In this document: positions 35,109 to 45,190 of the stretch, one piece after another | Numbering within the stretch: the first letter of the stretch is position 1 | Layout: every line of letters begins with the position of its first letter | From: Lysobacter auxotrophicus | GTDB taxonomy: Bacteria > Pseudomonadota > Gammaproteobacteria > Xanthomonadales > Xanthomonadaceae | Assembly: GCF_027924565.1 (NCBI RefSeq) | Contig: NZ_AP027041.1 | Coordinates: 372,001 to 436,000, forward strand | DNA: 64,000 nt | Direction: 5' to 3' | The notes under the pieces: model-generated | Seen by the model: only the letters and a program-made list of their open reading frames with translations | Databases searched by the model: none | What the model was told of the DNA's origin: nothing | Position numbers and translations under genes: made by a program

Positions 35109-36161
35109 ATGGCCGATTACCTGCTGTTCGCCACCGAGCGCTACGCGCTGCCGATCCTGCAACCGTTGGCCGAAGCGCTCGCCGCCGCGGGCCACGGCGT
35201 GCACGCGTGGTTCGTCGATGGCGCAAGCGGCGCACGGCTGCCCGAGCCGGTGCGGCCGGTCGGTCTGCGCGACGCGGTCGCGTTGAAGCCGCGCGCGGTG
35301 TTCAGTGCGGCCAACTGGGTGCCGACGTTCGTGTCGGGCGCGAAGGTGCAGCTGTTCCATGGCTTCAACGTGGAAAAGCGCTCCGACGAACGCGGTCATT
35401 TCCGCGTGCGCGGCTTGTTCGACCTGTATTGCACGCAGGGTCCGGCGACCACCGCGCCGTTCCGCGAACTGGCCACGCAGGCCGGGCATTTCGCCGTCGT
35501 CGAAACCGGCTGGCCCAAGCTCGATCCGCTGTTTCGCGACGACGGCGGCGCAGCCGCGGCGATGCGCGCGCCGGCCGGCGACCGGCCGGTGGTGATGTTC
35601 GCCTCCACCTTCACCGAGCGCCTGAGCGCCGCGCCGCACCTGTTCGACGGCATCGCGGCCGAAGTCGCGCGTGGCGACCGCTACTGGCTGCTGACGCTGC
35701 ACCCGAAGTGCGCGCCCGAACTGTTTGAGCGCTATCGCGCGCTCGCGGGGCCGAACGCCGTGTTCTTCGAGACCGAGCAGCTCGTCACCGCGCAGCGCGC
35801 CGCCGACGTGCTGCTTGCCGACACGACGTCGGTGGTGTCGGAATTCGTCGTGCAGCGCAAGCCGGTGGTGACCTTCCGCAACCGCGCGCCCAAGCCGCAC
35901 ATGATCGACTTCGACGATCCCGCGCAGTTGCCGCAGATGCTCGCGCGCGCGTTCGCGCCGGACGACGCACTGAAGCGCGCGCTTGCCGCGTATGCCGACG
36001 CGATCCATCCGTATCGCGATGGGCGTTCGTCCACGCGCGTGATCGCCGCGACGGACGCGCTGCTGGCCGGCGAGTTGGGCCGCCTGAGGGCGAAACCGCT
36101 CGCGGCGCGCCTGCGCGCGTTGCAGATCCGCCAGCGCATGGGCTACTGGGGCCTGGGCTGA
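35109..36161 (+). CDS. CDP-glycerol glycerophosphotransferase-like protein (TagF family), copy 1
   Basis: The 350-residue protein has the hallmarks of the Glyphos_transf family: QLFHGFNVEKR (about 80-90, matching the HGTPLK loop of TagF), GLFDLYC, ETGWPKLDPLF, LLTLHPKC (about 196-203), and the phosphate-binding ADTTSVVSEF followed by KPVVTF. Family members transfer glycerol phosphate or a similar unit from CDP-linked donors, as in teichoic acid synthesis. In Gram-negative bacteria related enzymes decorate LPS or capsule. The next gene is a paralogue, 3 bases away. No CDP-glycerol synthase gene is in the window. Confidence 0.85.
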   Translation: MADYLLFATERYALPILQPLAEALAAAGHGVHAWFVDGASGARLPEPVRPVGLRDAVALKPRAVFSAANWVPTFVSGAKVQLFHGFNVEKRSDERGHFRVRGLFDLYCTQGPATTAPFRELATQAGHFAVVETGWPKLDPLFRDDGGAAAAMRAPAGDRPVVMFASTFTERLSAAPHLFDGIAAEVARGDRYWLLTLHPKCAPELFERYRALAGPNAVFFETEQLVTAQRAADVLLADTTSVVSEFVVQRKPVVTFRNRAPKPHMIDFDDPAQLPQMLARAFAPDDALKRALAAYADAIHPYRDGRSSTRVIAATDALLAGELGRLRAKPLAARLRALQIRQRMGYWGLG

Positions 36162-36164
36162 GCG

Positions 36165-37220
36165 ATGGCGCATCGCTTGGTGTTGATCGCGTCCGAGCCG
36201 TATTCGCTGCCGATCCTGCGTCCGCTCGCGCGACAGGCGCTCGCGCGTGGACACCAGGTCGCGTGGGTCGCCAACGACGCGATGGCCGCGCGCCTGGCCC
36301 CCGACGAGCATCGGCTGCGGAGCCGTCGCGCGCTGAAAGCGTTCGCGCCGCAGGCCGTGTTCGCGACGGTGCATCGGATTCCGCCGTTCTTTCCGGGTTG
36401 GCAGGTGCAGCTGTTCCACGGCCTGAACCTGCATAAGCGCGATCCCGCGCAGGGGCACCATCGCGTGCAGGGCCTGTTCGATCTGTACTGCACGCACGGG
36501 CCCGCGACGACCGGCCCCATGCAGGCGCAGGCGCGCGAGCATGGCGATTTCGTCGTGGTCGAAACCGGCTGGCCGAAGCTCGATGCGTTGTTCGGTGGGC
36601 CATCCGACGCAGCGCGCGCGCTGCGGGCCCAGGCTGGCCATCGTCCCGTCGTGATGTTCGCCTCGACGTTCAACGATCCCCTCAGCTGTTCGGGCGAGTG
36701 CTTCGACGAGATCGCACGCCTCGTCGCGCGCGGGGACCATTACTGGCTGCTGACGCTGCATCCGATGTCGCCACCGGAACGCATCGCGCGCTACCGCCGA
36801 CTCGCCGGCCCGAACGCGGTGTATCTGGAAGCCGAGCGCCTGATCGACATGCTCCACGCTGCCGACGCGCTGGTGTGCGACACGACGTCGGTGGCAGAGG
36901 AAATGGCGCTGGTCGGCAAGCCGGTGGTGACGGTGCGCCACCGCAAGCCACAGCCGTTCATGCATGACGTCGCGGGACCGGACGGCATCGACGACGCGTT
37001 GCGTGCGGCACTCGCATCGCCCGGCGCGCGGCGCGAACTGGCGAACGTCTACGCCGATTCGCTGCATCCGATGCGCGACGGGCACGCGTCCGATCGCGTG
37101 CTCGACGCGGTGGAATCGCTGATCGACGGAACCCTGCGCCCGCCGCGCCGCCGACACGCAAAACCGTGGCGCCGCTTCTGGCGTTCGTGGAAGGCGATGC
37201 GGGAACTGCTGCCGGGCTGA
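36165..37220 (+). CDS. CDP-glycerol glycerophosphotransferase-like protein (TagF family), copy 2
   Basis: This 351-residue protein is a tandem paralogue of the gene before it, with the same motifs at the same places: QLFHGLNLHKR, LFDLYCTHGPATT, ETGWPKLDALF, LLTLHPMSPPE and CDTTSVAEEMALVGKPVV. The N-terminal region differs more (PYSLPILRPLARQALARGH). The C-terminus adds a basic stretch (about 322-345, rich in Arg and Lys) that copy 1 lacks in this form and that may bind the inner membrane. Two linked but divergent transferases fit an initiating and an extending step, or two acceptors. This is inference. Confidence 0.85.
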   Translation: MAHRLVLIASEPYSLPILRPLARQALARGHQVAWVANDAMAARLAPDEHRLRSRRALKAFAPQAVFATVHRIPPFFPGWQVQLFHGLNLHKRDPAQGHHRVQGLFDLYCTHGPATTGPMQAQAREHGDFVVVETGWPKLDALFGGPSDAARALRAQAGHRPVVMFASTFNDPLSCSGECFDEIARLVARGDHYWLLTLHPMSPPERIARYRRLAGPNAVYLEAERLIDMLHAADALVCDTTSVAEEMALVGKPVVTVRHRKPQPFMHDVAGPDGIDDALRAALASPGARRELANVYADSLHPMRDGHASDRVLDAVESLIDGTLRPPRRRHAKPWRRFWRSWKAMRELLPG

Positions 37221-37233
37221 TCCTGCGCGTCGA

Positions 37234-38745
37234 TCACCAGCGCAACGGCCGCCGCGCGAGCGTGCGCGACAGCGAGGCGTAGAGCGCCAGCGCTTCGTCG
37301 TGCGGCAGGAAGCGCACGCGCAGCGGCGGCGACAACGCGCTGCTTCCGGCGGTGTCCAGGTGCAGCGTCGCCGTGCCGCAGCGACGATCCAGCGGCGAAC
37401 GCGTGAGCTGCAGCGCCTGCAACTTGTCCAGTTCGGCAAAACGCCAGTGGCGTGTCCACCAGCCTTCGCGCACGGCGATCACCTCGGCGTTGGCGGCATA
37501 CGCCATGCGCTGCGCGCGGCGGTGCGCGACGAACGCCGCCCACGGCAGCCAGGCCAGCACCAGCAGGCCCCACGCGCCGAAACGCCAGCTCGCGCCTACC
37601 GCGATGGCCGCCACCACGGGCACCGCCGGCACCACCAGCCGCCACCAGTTCGAGGCGGGGAGGGCGCGCCAGTCCAGTCGCGACCAGCCCGCACGCGGCA
37701 GCAGGTGCTCGATCAGCGCGTCGCACGCGGCCGGCGTGGCGATCGGCGCCAGTTCGCGCAGGGCGCGTTGCTGCTGGTGTTCCTCGGCGACGGCGGTGTC
37801 GACGTCGAGGCTGCGACGCTTCAGCAGCCGATGCAGCGTGCCTTCGCGCAGCGTCCACGCCTGGATGCGCCGCCATGAAGCGCTGGTACGCCAGCGTGCG
37901 AGCAGCCCGCGTTCGACCGTCAGGCGCCGGCCGATCTCGCTCAGCCGGAAGCCGTGGTACTGCAGCAGCGCGAGCAGGATCGAGAATCCGCGCAGCACGA
38001 CGATGGCGAACAGCACCAGCGCCAGCGCGGAAACCACGTACTGCAGCACGCCGAAGTGGTGTTCGCCGACGAAACCGAACAACCATTTGCCGATCGAACG
38101 GAACGTGTCGAGCACCGCGCGCTGGCTGATCTGCACGATGGCCGCGAACGCCGCCGCCACCACGACCAGGCCGCGATTCGACACGAGCCCCAATCGCACG
38201 ACTTCGCCGAAGGACAGCGCGAGCAGCGTGGTCGCTTCCGGCTCGCCCGCGGCCGTCGTCGGCGTCGCGCCGCGATGGCGTACCAGCGCTTCCAGCGCGA
38301 GCGCGTCGTCGAGCTTGAGCACGCGCATCTGCGCTTCGGGCTTGCTGCCGCCGGCCGACTCCAGCCGGACTTCGGCCACGCCGAACACGCGGTGCAGCGC
38401 CGACTGCTGCAGCGCGACGTTGTGGATGCGCGCGAACGGAATCACGCGCAGGCTGCGTTCGAACAGGCCGCTGCGGATCACCAGCCGATCGCCCGCGACG
38501 CCATAGCGATAGGTGAAGTACTGCCATAGCGAGAGCACGACCAGCACGCCGACGCCGATGAGCGGCCACAGCTCGTTGCGATCGCCACGGCCGAACACCA
38601 GCAGCACGATCAGCGGCAGCACGAACTGCTTGAGCTGCTGGAGCAGCACGAACAGCCACGACATCGGATGCAGGCGGCGCTCGGCCGCGACCGTCGCGTC
38701 AGGCGCGGCGTCGGGCCGTGGCGCGCCGGCGTCAGGCGTCGTCAT
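37234..38745 (-). CDS. bacterial PH-domain membrane protein (YdbT-like)
   Basis: The 503-residue protein has membrane segments near 30-48 and 55-70, then a PH domain of the bPH2/DUF304 type (about 75-150, with YRYGVAGDRLVIRSGLFERS and RIPFARIHNV-like features). Two more repeats of the same unit follow, with membrane pairs near 180-215 and 350-385. This triple arrangement is that of YdbT. The function is not known; YdbS and YdbT act as a pair in cell-envelope processes. It overlaps the YdbS-like gene upstream by 14 bases. Confidence 0.85.
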   Translation of the reverse strand: MTTPDAGAPRPDAAPDATVAAERRLHPMSWLFVLLQQLKQFVLPLIVLLVFGRGDRNELWPLIGVGVLVVLSLWQYFTYRYGVAGDRLVIRSGLFERSLRVIPFARIHNVALQQSALHRVFGVAEVRLESAGGSKPEAQMRVLKLDDALALEALVRHRGATPTTAAGEPEATTLLALSFGEVVRLGLVSNRGLVVVAAAFAAIVQISQRAVLDTFRSIGKWLFGFVGEHHFGVLQYVVSALALVLFAIVVLRGFSILLALLQYHGFRLSEIGRRLTVERGLLARWRTSASWRRIQAWTLREGTLHRLLKRRSLDVDTAVAEEHQQQRALRELAPIATPAACDALIEHLLPRAGWSRLDWRALPASNWWRLVVPAVPVVAAIAVGASWRFGAWGLLVLAWLPWAAFVAHRRAQRMAYAANAEVIAVREGWWTRHWRFAELDKLQALQLTRSPLDRRCGTATLHLDTAGSSALSPPLRVRFLPHDEALALYASLSRTLARRPLRW

Positions 38746-39238
38746 CGGCGTCGTTCGCCTCGACGGGACGGGCGAGCAGGTCGCGCAGGCGCTCGGCGTC
38801 GTCGACGTCCAGGTGCGGCACGGTGACGGCGCTGTGCCGCGTGCCGGCGGTGTGGACGATCAGCGTCGCGAGCCGGCGCTGGCGCTGGAGCGGCCCGCGC
38901 TTGAGGTCCAGGTGCTGCACGCGCGTGGCCGGGACGCGGGTTTCGCGTTGCCACAGGCGCCCGCGGCGCACGGCCAGCCCGTCCGCGTCCAGGCGCCAGA
39001 AGGTGTTGCGGTGGTGCTTCAGGCCGACCCATGCGCCGATCGCCAGCCCGACCAGCGCCAGTACCGGCGGGGCGAACCACAGCCCGAACACGCCGGCGAG
39101 CACGAAGCCGCCGGCCATCCCGGGGATGGCGAACGGCAGCATCGGCGTGAGCATGCTCGGCAGCCGCGCGCGGTCGGGCAGTCGGTGCCAGTCGGCGGGC
39201 GGTGCGGCCGCCGCGGCGGCTTCGTCGTGATCGGCCAT
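38732..39238 (-). CDS. bacterial PH-domain membrane protein (YdbS-like)
   Basis: The 168-residue protein has two close membrane segments (about 30-65) and one bPH2/DUF304 domain (about 75-160), including the motif FWRLDADGLAVRRGRLWQRE and the conserved VPATRVQHLDLKRGPLQR. It is the small partner of the YdbT-like protein encoded downstream, and the genes overlap by 14 bases. The start is the ATG at 39238, 38 bases after the stop of the acyltransferase gene, so all three may form one operon. Confidence 0.87.
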   Translation of the reverse strand: MADHDEAAAAAAPPADWHRLPDRARLPSMLTPMLPFAIPGMAGGFVLAGVFGLWFAPPVLALVGLAIGAWVGLKHHRNTFWRLDADGLAVRRGRLWQRETRVPATRVQHLDLKRGPLQRQRRLATLIVHTAGTRHSAVTVPHLDVDDAERLRDLLARPVEANDADDDA

Positions 39239-39276
39239 GGTGTGCTTCCTGTCGGCGTTCGCGACGGCGCGCGCCG

Positions 39277-40224
39277 TCACCGGTTCCAGTACGGGTTCTC
39301 TTCCCCCGAACCCGGCGGCCTGAGGGTATAGCGTTTGTAGGTCCACTGGTATTGCGCGGGATCGCGCCGGGCGATGGCCTCGACCGCGGCATTGAGCGCG
39401 GCGACGGCGACCTTCGGATCGGGATCGGACATCGCCGCTGGCGCCGCCTGCAGGTGCAGCGCGAAGCCGGGACGTTCGGCGTGCGTGTCGATGCGTTCGC
39501 ACCACGCGAACAGCACCGTCGCGCCGGTGCGCGAGGCAAGGCGGCCGAGCAACGTCATCGTCAGCGCCTGCACGCCGAAGAACGGCGCGAATTCGCCATC
39601 GCCGGCCTTGGGCTGCTGGTCGGGCAGGATGCCGACGACGCCGCCATCGTTGAGGCGCTTGAACAACTGGCGGATCGCCGGGCCTTCGGCGCGCACCTGG
39701 GTGACGCGCTCCTGCTGGGCGTGGGCTCCGTCGCCCGGTTGTTCGTGGTCGGCGCGCACGAGGTTGAGGAAGTGCTCGACGACCTCCGACTCCGGCGGGC
39801 GATAGAGGATCGCCAGCGGCGTGCGCCACGCGAGCCACTGGTTCAGCAGTTCCCAGTTGCCGTGATGCGGCGCGGCGATGATCACGCCGCGACCGGCCGC
39901 GATGGCCTCGTCCATCAGCGCGGTGCCGTGCTGCTCGCGCAGCAGCTGCAGGTTCTCGGCGTGCGGGCGGGTCCACAGGCGGATGGTTTCCAGCACCTGC
40001 CGCGCGGTGGTGCGCAGGATCGCCGCGTGCAGCGTCGTGCGTTGCGCAGGGAGCAGGTCGGGGTAGGCGAGTTCGAGGTTGATCCGCGCGACGCGGCTTT
40101 CGCGCACGTCCCGCCAGCGCCACCACGCCGCGAGCGCATCGCCCAGGCGCAGCAGCACCGGCCAGGGCAGGCGGCCGATGAGTGCGGCGACGAAATACAG
40201 CAGGCGTGCGGCGAGGCGGTTCAT
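39277..40224 (-). CDS. lipid A biosynthesis acyltransferase (LpxL/HtrB family)
   Basis: The 315-residue inner-membrane protein transfers a fatty acyl chain from acyl-ACP to the lipid A precursor. It has an N-terminal hydrophobic segment (about 7-25) and the HX4E catalytic motif, H120 to E125, in APHHGNWELL. A further conserved block is GGVVGILPDQQPKAGDGEF, a typical family stretch (about 203-221). Which secondary acyl chain it adds cannot be read from sequence. It diverges from dtd with 94 bases between the starts. Confidence 0.9.
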   Translation of the reverse strand: MNRLAARLLYFVAALIGRLPWPVLLRLGDALAAWWRWRDVRESRVARINLELAYPDLLPAQRTTLHAAILRTTARQVLETIRLWTRPHAENLQLLREQHGTALMDEAIAAGRGVIIAAPHHGNWELLNQWLAWRTPLAILYRPPESEVVEHFLNLVRADHEQPGDGAHAQQERVTQVRAEGPAIRQLFKRLNDGGVVGILPDQQPKAGDGEFAPFFGVQALTMTLLGRLASRTGATVLFAWCERIDTHAERPGFALHLQAAPAAMSDPDPKVAVAALNAAVEAIARRDPAQYQWTYKRYTLRPPGSGEENPYWNR

Positions 40225-40318
40225 CCATTCAGTCTAACGGCCGCGTCGTCGGCTCCGGTTGACCCCTCGCGCCCGGGCCGACAGCATCGGCGCTCCATCC
40301 GATCGCCCGTGGAGCCCC

Positions 40319-40759
40319 ATGCTCGCCCTGATCCAGCGCGTGACCGAAGCCAGCGTCCGGGTGGAAGACAAAGTCGTGGGGGCGATCGGACCGGGACTGC
40401 TCGCGCTGGTGGGCGTCGAACCCGGCGACGGCGAGGTCCAGATCGCCCGGATGGCCGACCGGCTGCTCGGATACCGTGTATTCGCCGACGAGGGAGGCCG
40501 AATGAACCTGGGCCTGGCCCAGACCGGCGGCGGATTGCTGCTGGTCAGCCAGTTCACCCTGGCCGCGGACACCCGAAGCGGCATGCGCCCGGGCTTCAGC
40601 ACGGCCGCGGCGCCGGAAGTGGCTGAACCGCTGTTCAGCAGACTGGTCGGGATCTGCAGGCAAAAGCACGCCGGGGGGGTGGAAACGGGTCGGTTCGGTG
40701 CCCATATGGTGATCAGCCTGGTCAACGACGGCCCGGTCACCTTCCTCCTGCGGTCCTGA
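40319..40759 (+). CDS. dtd: D-aminoacyl-tRNA deacylase
   Basis: Dtd hydrolyses D-amino acids (and Gly from mischarged tRNAs), keeping D-residues out of proteins. The 146-residue protein has the two family motifs: SQFTLAAD (77-84, with the catalytic T80) and NDGPVTF near the end (about 136-142), which carries the cis-Pro cross-subunit loop. Length is normal. The ATG at 40319 follows GGAG at a spacing of only 4 bases. It lies just upstream of rpoD, whose promoter-like box follows the dtd stop. Confidence 0.95.
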   Translation: MLALIQRVTEASVRVEDKVVGAIGPGLLALVGVEPGDGEVQIARMADRLLGYRVFADEGGRMNLGLAQTGGGLLLVSQFTLAADTRSGMRPGFSTAAAPEVAEPLFSRLVGICRQKHAGGVETGRFGAHMVISLVNDGPVTFLLRS

Positions 40760-40782
40760 TGGCCAACCCGACCGGTCCGGCC

Positions 40783-40791
40783 TGATATACT
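40783..40791 (+). promoter_or_regulatory. extended -10 promoter box for rpoD
   Basis: TGATATACT combines a TGn element with TATACT (40786-40791), an extended -10 box 42 bases before the rpoD ATG. No -35 hexamer stands out, as is usual with extended -10 promoters. Confidence 0.5.
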
Positions 40792-40833
40792 GGAACGTTC
40801 CCATCCCTTCCCATTAGCGCGGTGGCGCAGCAC

Positions 40834-42693
<1,860 letters not shown>

Positions 42694-42718
42694 CGCGCGG
42701 TTTGGTCGCTCCATCGAG

Positions 42719-42744
42719 AAGGCCCCGCTTCGGCGGGGCTTTTT
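42719..42744 (+). terminator. rpoD terminator
   Basis: GCCCCGC and GCGGGGC (42722-42739) form a stem with the stable TTCG loop, preceded by AAG and followed by TTTTTC. It starts 26 bases after the stop. Confidence 0.9.
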
Positions 42745-42776
42745 CTTTGCGCGTTCACCGCCCCTCTGCCTTCGAG

Positions 42777-42799
42777 CCCCTCTCCCACGGGGAGAGGGG
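42777..42799. repeat. CCCCTCTCCC hairpin repeat
   Basis: CCCCTCTCCC (42777-42786) pairs with GGGAGAGGGG (42790-42799) around ACG and is followed by TTGGGGTGA. This short intergenic hairpin recurs in many proteobacterial genomes. It lies between the rpoD terminator and the next gene's stop; the function is unknown. Confidence 0.6.
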
Positions 42800-42884
42800 T
42801 TGGGGTGAAAGGAGGAGCGATGCGGCGATGCCTCCGCGTCCCGCTTCGCCGCGCGTCCAGACTTCAGCGATTGCGACGGGCGCC

Positions 42885-43256
42885 TTACGCCCCGCCCATG
42901 TCGTAGAAGAACTGCTCGTGCGCGATCTTCCCGTCGCGCACCTGGTACACGCAGATCTCGTTCATCGCCACGCGGCCCATGTCCTTGTAGGTCGCGTCCA
43001 GGCCCATGACGACGCTGAACCAGTTGCCGGCGACGATCGGCTCGCCCACGCTGCCGCCGTGGATCTCGACGAGGTTGTCGGCCCACTCCTTGCTCTTGGT
43101 GCGGATCGCATCGAAACCGCGCGTCACCGCTTCGGCCTTCTGGCCGTCGCCTTCGATGCTGACCGCGTCGCTCGCGTACAGCTCCTGCTGCGCCTGGTCG
43201 TACTTGCCTTCGCGGCACAGTTCCACCAGCCGCTGCGCAATCTGCCGGGTATCCAT
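42885..43256 (-). CDS. SnoaL-like/NTF2-fold protein (copy 1)
   Basis: This 123-residue cytoplasmic protein has the NTF2-like cone fold expected from its helices (IAQRLVELCREGKYDQAQQELY) and the C-terminal beta strands ending in REF-like GKIAHEQFFYDMGG. Members include dehydratases, isomerases and inactive scaffolds; no catalytic set is evident. The ATG at 43256 is preferred to one three codons earlier because AAGGA sits 9 bases before it and the N-terminus then aligns with the paralogue at 43348-43725, which lies upstream on the same strand. Confidence 0.75.
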   Translation of the reverse strand: MDTRQIAQRLVELCREGKYDQAQQELYASDAVSIEGDGQKAEAVTRGFDAIRTKSKEWADNLVEIHGGSVGEPIVAGNWFSVVMGLDATYKDMGRVAMNEICVYQVRDGKIAHEQFFYDMGGA

Positions 43257-43347
43257 CGCTGCCATTCCTTGCCTTGGGAAAGCGACAGCCTACGGCCCGC
43301 CGCTGACAGCGTGCTGTCAGCAGTGCGGCGAGCGGGGACCCTCACCC

Positions 43348-43725
43348 TCAGGGTTCGTACTCGTCGTAGAAGAACTGCTCGCGGACGATCTTCCCGTCCT
43401 CCACGCGATACACGCACAGCTCGCGGATGGTGATGCGACCGATGCTCCTGAACGTGGCTTCCACGTTCAAGGCGATCGAAAACCAGTTGCCCGCGATGAC
43501 CGGCTCGGTGCAGCGCACGGAATGGAACGCCTCCACGCCGCCCCAGAAGCGCCGACCCTTCGCGCGTATCGCCGGCAGTCCCGTCTCGTCGGAGAGGATG
43601 CCGTCGGGCACCGCCTCGGGCTCGATGCTGACGGCGTCCTCGTCGAACAGTTCCTGCTGCGCCTGTTCGAACTGGCCCGCCCTGCACAACTCCACCAGTC
43701 GCCTGGCGACGGTCTGCGTGGTCAT
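43348..43725 (-). CDS. SnoaL-like/NTF2-fold protein (copy 2)
   Basis: The 125-residue protein is a paralogue of the downstream gene: the helix RRLVELCRAGQFEQAQQELF and the ending GKIVREQFFYDEYEP align over the whole length. A perfect ribosome site (AAGGAG, 7 bases upstream) fixes the ATG at 43725. The two small genes probably form one transcript, with 91 bases between them. Their role is unknown. The GH47 gene lies upstream on the same strand, 79 bases away. Confidence 0.75.
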   Translation of the reverse strand: MTTQTVARRLVELCRAGQFEQAQQELFDEDAVSIEPEAVPDGILSDETGLPAIRAKGRRFWGGVEAFHSVRCTEPVIAGNWFSIALNVEATFRSIGRITIRELCVYRVEDGKIVREQFFYDEYEP

Positions 43726-43804
43726 GGCGACGCTCCTTGCGCGGCGGATGCGCAAGGAGCCTACGCCCGGGCTTGCTAAGGCCGCGTCAGTCGGACCGCT
43801 CGCC

Positions 43805-45190
43805 TTACTTCCACGTCCGCCGTAGCGGATGCGCTTCGGTCGTGAGGACCACCTTCGCCGGGTCCAGCGTCTGCGGCGGCGCGAACAGAAGGTAGAAATA
43901 TTTGAAAGTCTCGGCGAGCACGAAGCTTTCCATGTCGTCCTCCTGCTCCTTCGTGATCACGCTGTCCAGCGTCGCGAAGCCGGAGTTCGTACGCGTGTAA
44001 CGCACGAAATCGTCGAACATCTCGCGACCCATCGCGCGGTACTTCGCGTCGCCGGTAAGGCGGTGCAGGTACCACGCCGATTCGATGATCTCCGGCCGCA
44101 GCGGATAGCCCGGCGAGGTCACTTCACCCTTGCGGTAGTCGTACGCCTCCGGCTCGATGCCCCACTTGCGCCACATCGCGAACGACGAATCCTGCAGCCG
44201 GCGCGCCGGCGCCACGTCGCCCGTCAGCGCGAGCAGTCCGGGCCAGAACGCATCGAGCGCACCGTAGCGGCTCGCGACGCGTTCGCCGCTGTGCATGTCG
44301 ACGTGGCCGACCCACAGCGCGCCGTCGACGTCCTCGGGGTAATAGCGGTTGGCCGCGGCGATGCTTTCCTTCCACATCGCATGGCAATCCTCGTCGCCGA
44401 ACAGCGCCCAGCACTTCCACAGGTACTCGTAGTACGAGTCGATGCGCGCGCCGACGTGGCTGCGCGTGTTGGTCCATTCGCCGGTGGTCACGTCGAAGCG
44501 CTCGCCGACCAGGCCGATCTTCGAACGTCGCTTGTAGGTTTCCACCAGCGCACGCTTGGCCTTCTCGTAGAACACCGGGTTGCCGGTGAGCTTGCTCAGC
44601 GTGCCGTATTCCAGCAGCAGCGTGCCGGCTTCGGCCGGATTGCTCTCGTTGCCGTGCGCCTTGCCGGTACGCAGGTTGACGTAGACGTACGGCAGGCCGG
44701 TGGGCGAATCGAATGCGGGCAGCAGGCGCGTGCCCAGATCCTCCGCCAGGTCGAGCAGGCGCTGGTCGCCGGTGAGCTGGTAACTCGACAGCAGGCCGCC
44801 GAGCAGGCGGATCACGATCTCGAAATGCTTCACGTCGAGGTCGCGATCGAACGACAGCTTCGTCGCGATCAGCTCGCGCGCTTCGGCCGCTTCCTCCTCC
44901 AGGCCCATCAGGATCATCGTGTCGAGCGCGTCGACCGGCGTCATCAGCAGCGGCTCGCCGTACCAGTCGTGCGGCATGTTGCTGAGCGGCTTGAGGCCGT
45001 CGTGCCCCCACGCATACTCGCGATAACCGCGCCACGCGTGCAGGAACTGCGCCTTCACTTCCTGGGCGCTGCGCGCGGCGCGCTTGTCGCTGAACTCCGC
45101 GGTCGCGGGCGCCTCGGACGTCTTCGGGTCGGCGGCGACGGCGGCCGCCGGAACCAGCAGCAGGGACAACAACGCAGCGTGCAATCGCAT
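43805..45190 (-). CDS. GH47 family alpha-mannosidase, exported
   Basis: The 461-residue protein has a signal peptide (about 1-20). The GH47 catalytic barrel is recognised by EAGTLLLEYGTLSKLTG, the acidic signature PLRPEIIESAWYLHRLTGD near residues 365-383, and the C-terminal calcium-binding TEAHPL (about 451-456). GH47 enzymes cleave alpha-1,2-linked mannose by inversion, typically trimming high-mannose N-glycans; they are common in eukaryotes and rarer in bacteria. Its start overlaps the isomerase stop by one base. It is the last gene of the LacI-controlled operon and probably acts in the periplasm on imported glycans. Confidence 0.87.
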   Translation of the reverse strand: MRLHAALLSLLLVPAAAVAADPKTSEAPATAEFSDKRAARSAQEVKAQFLHAWRGYREYAWGHDGLKPLSNMPHDWYGEPLLMTPVDALDTMILMGLEEEAAEARELIATKLSFDRDLDVKHFEIVIRLLGGLLSSYQLTGDQRLLDLAEDLGTRLLPAFDSPTGLPYVYVNLRTGKAHGNESNPAEAGTLLLEYGTLSKLTGNPVFYEKAKRALVETYKRRSKIGLVGERFDVTTGEWTNTRSHVGARIDSYYEYLWKCWALFGDEDCHAMWKESIAAANRYYPEDVDGALWVGHVDMHSGERVASRYGALDAFWPGLLALTGDVAPARRLQDSSFAMWRKWGIEPEAYDYRKGEVTSPGYPLRPEIIESAWYLHRLTGDAKYRAMGREMFDDFVRYTRTNSGFATLDSVITKEQEDDMESFVLAETFKYFYLLFAPPQTLDPAKVVLTTEAHPLRRTWK

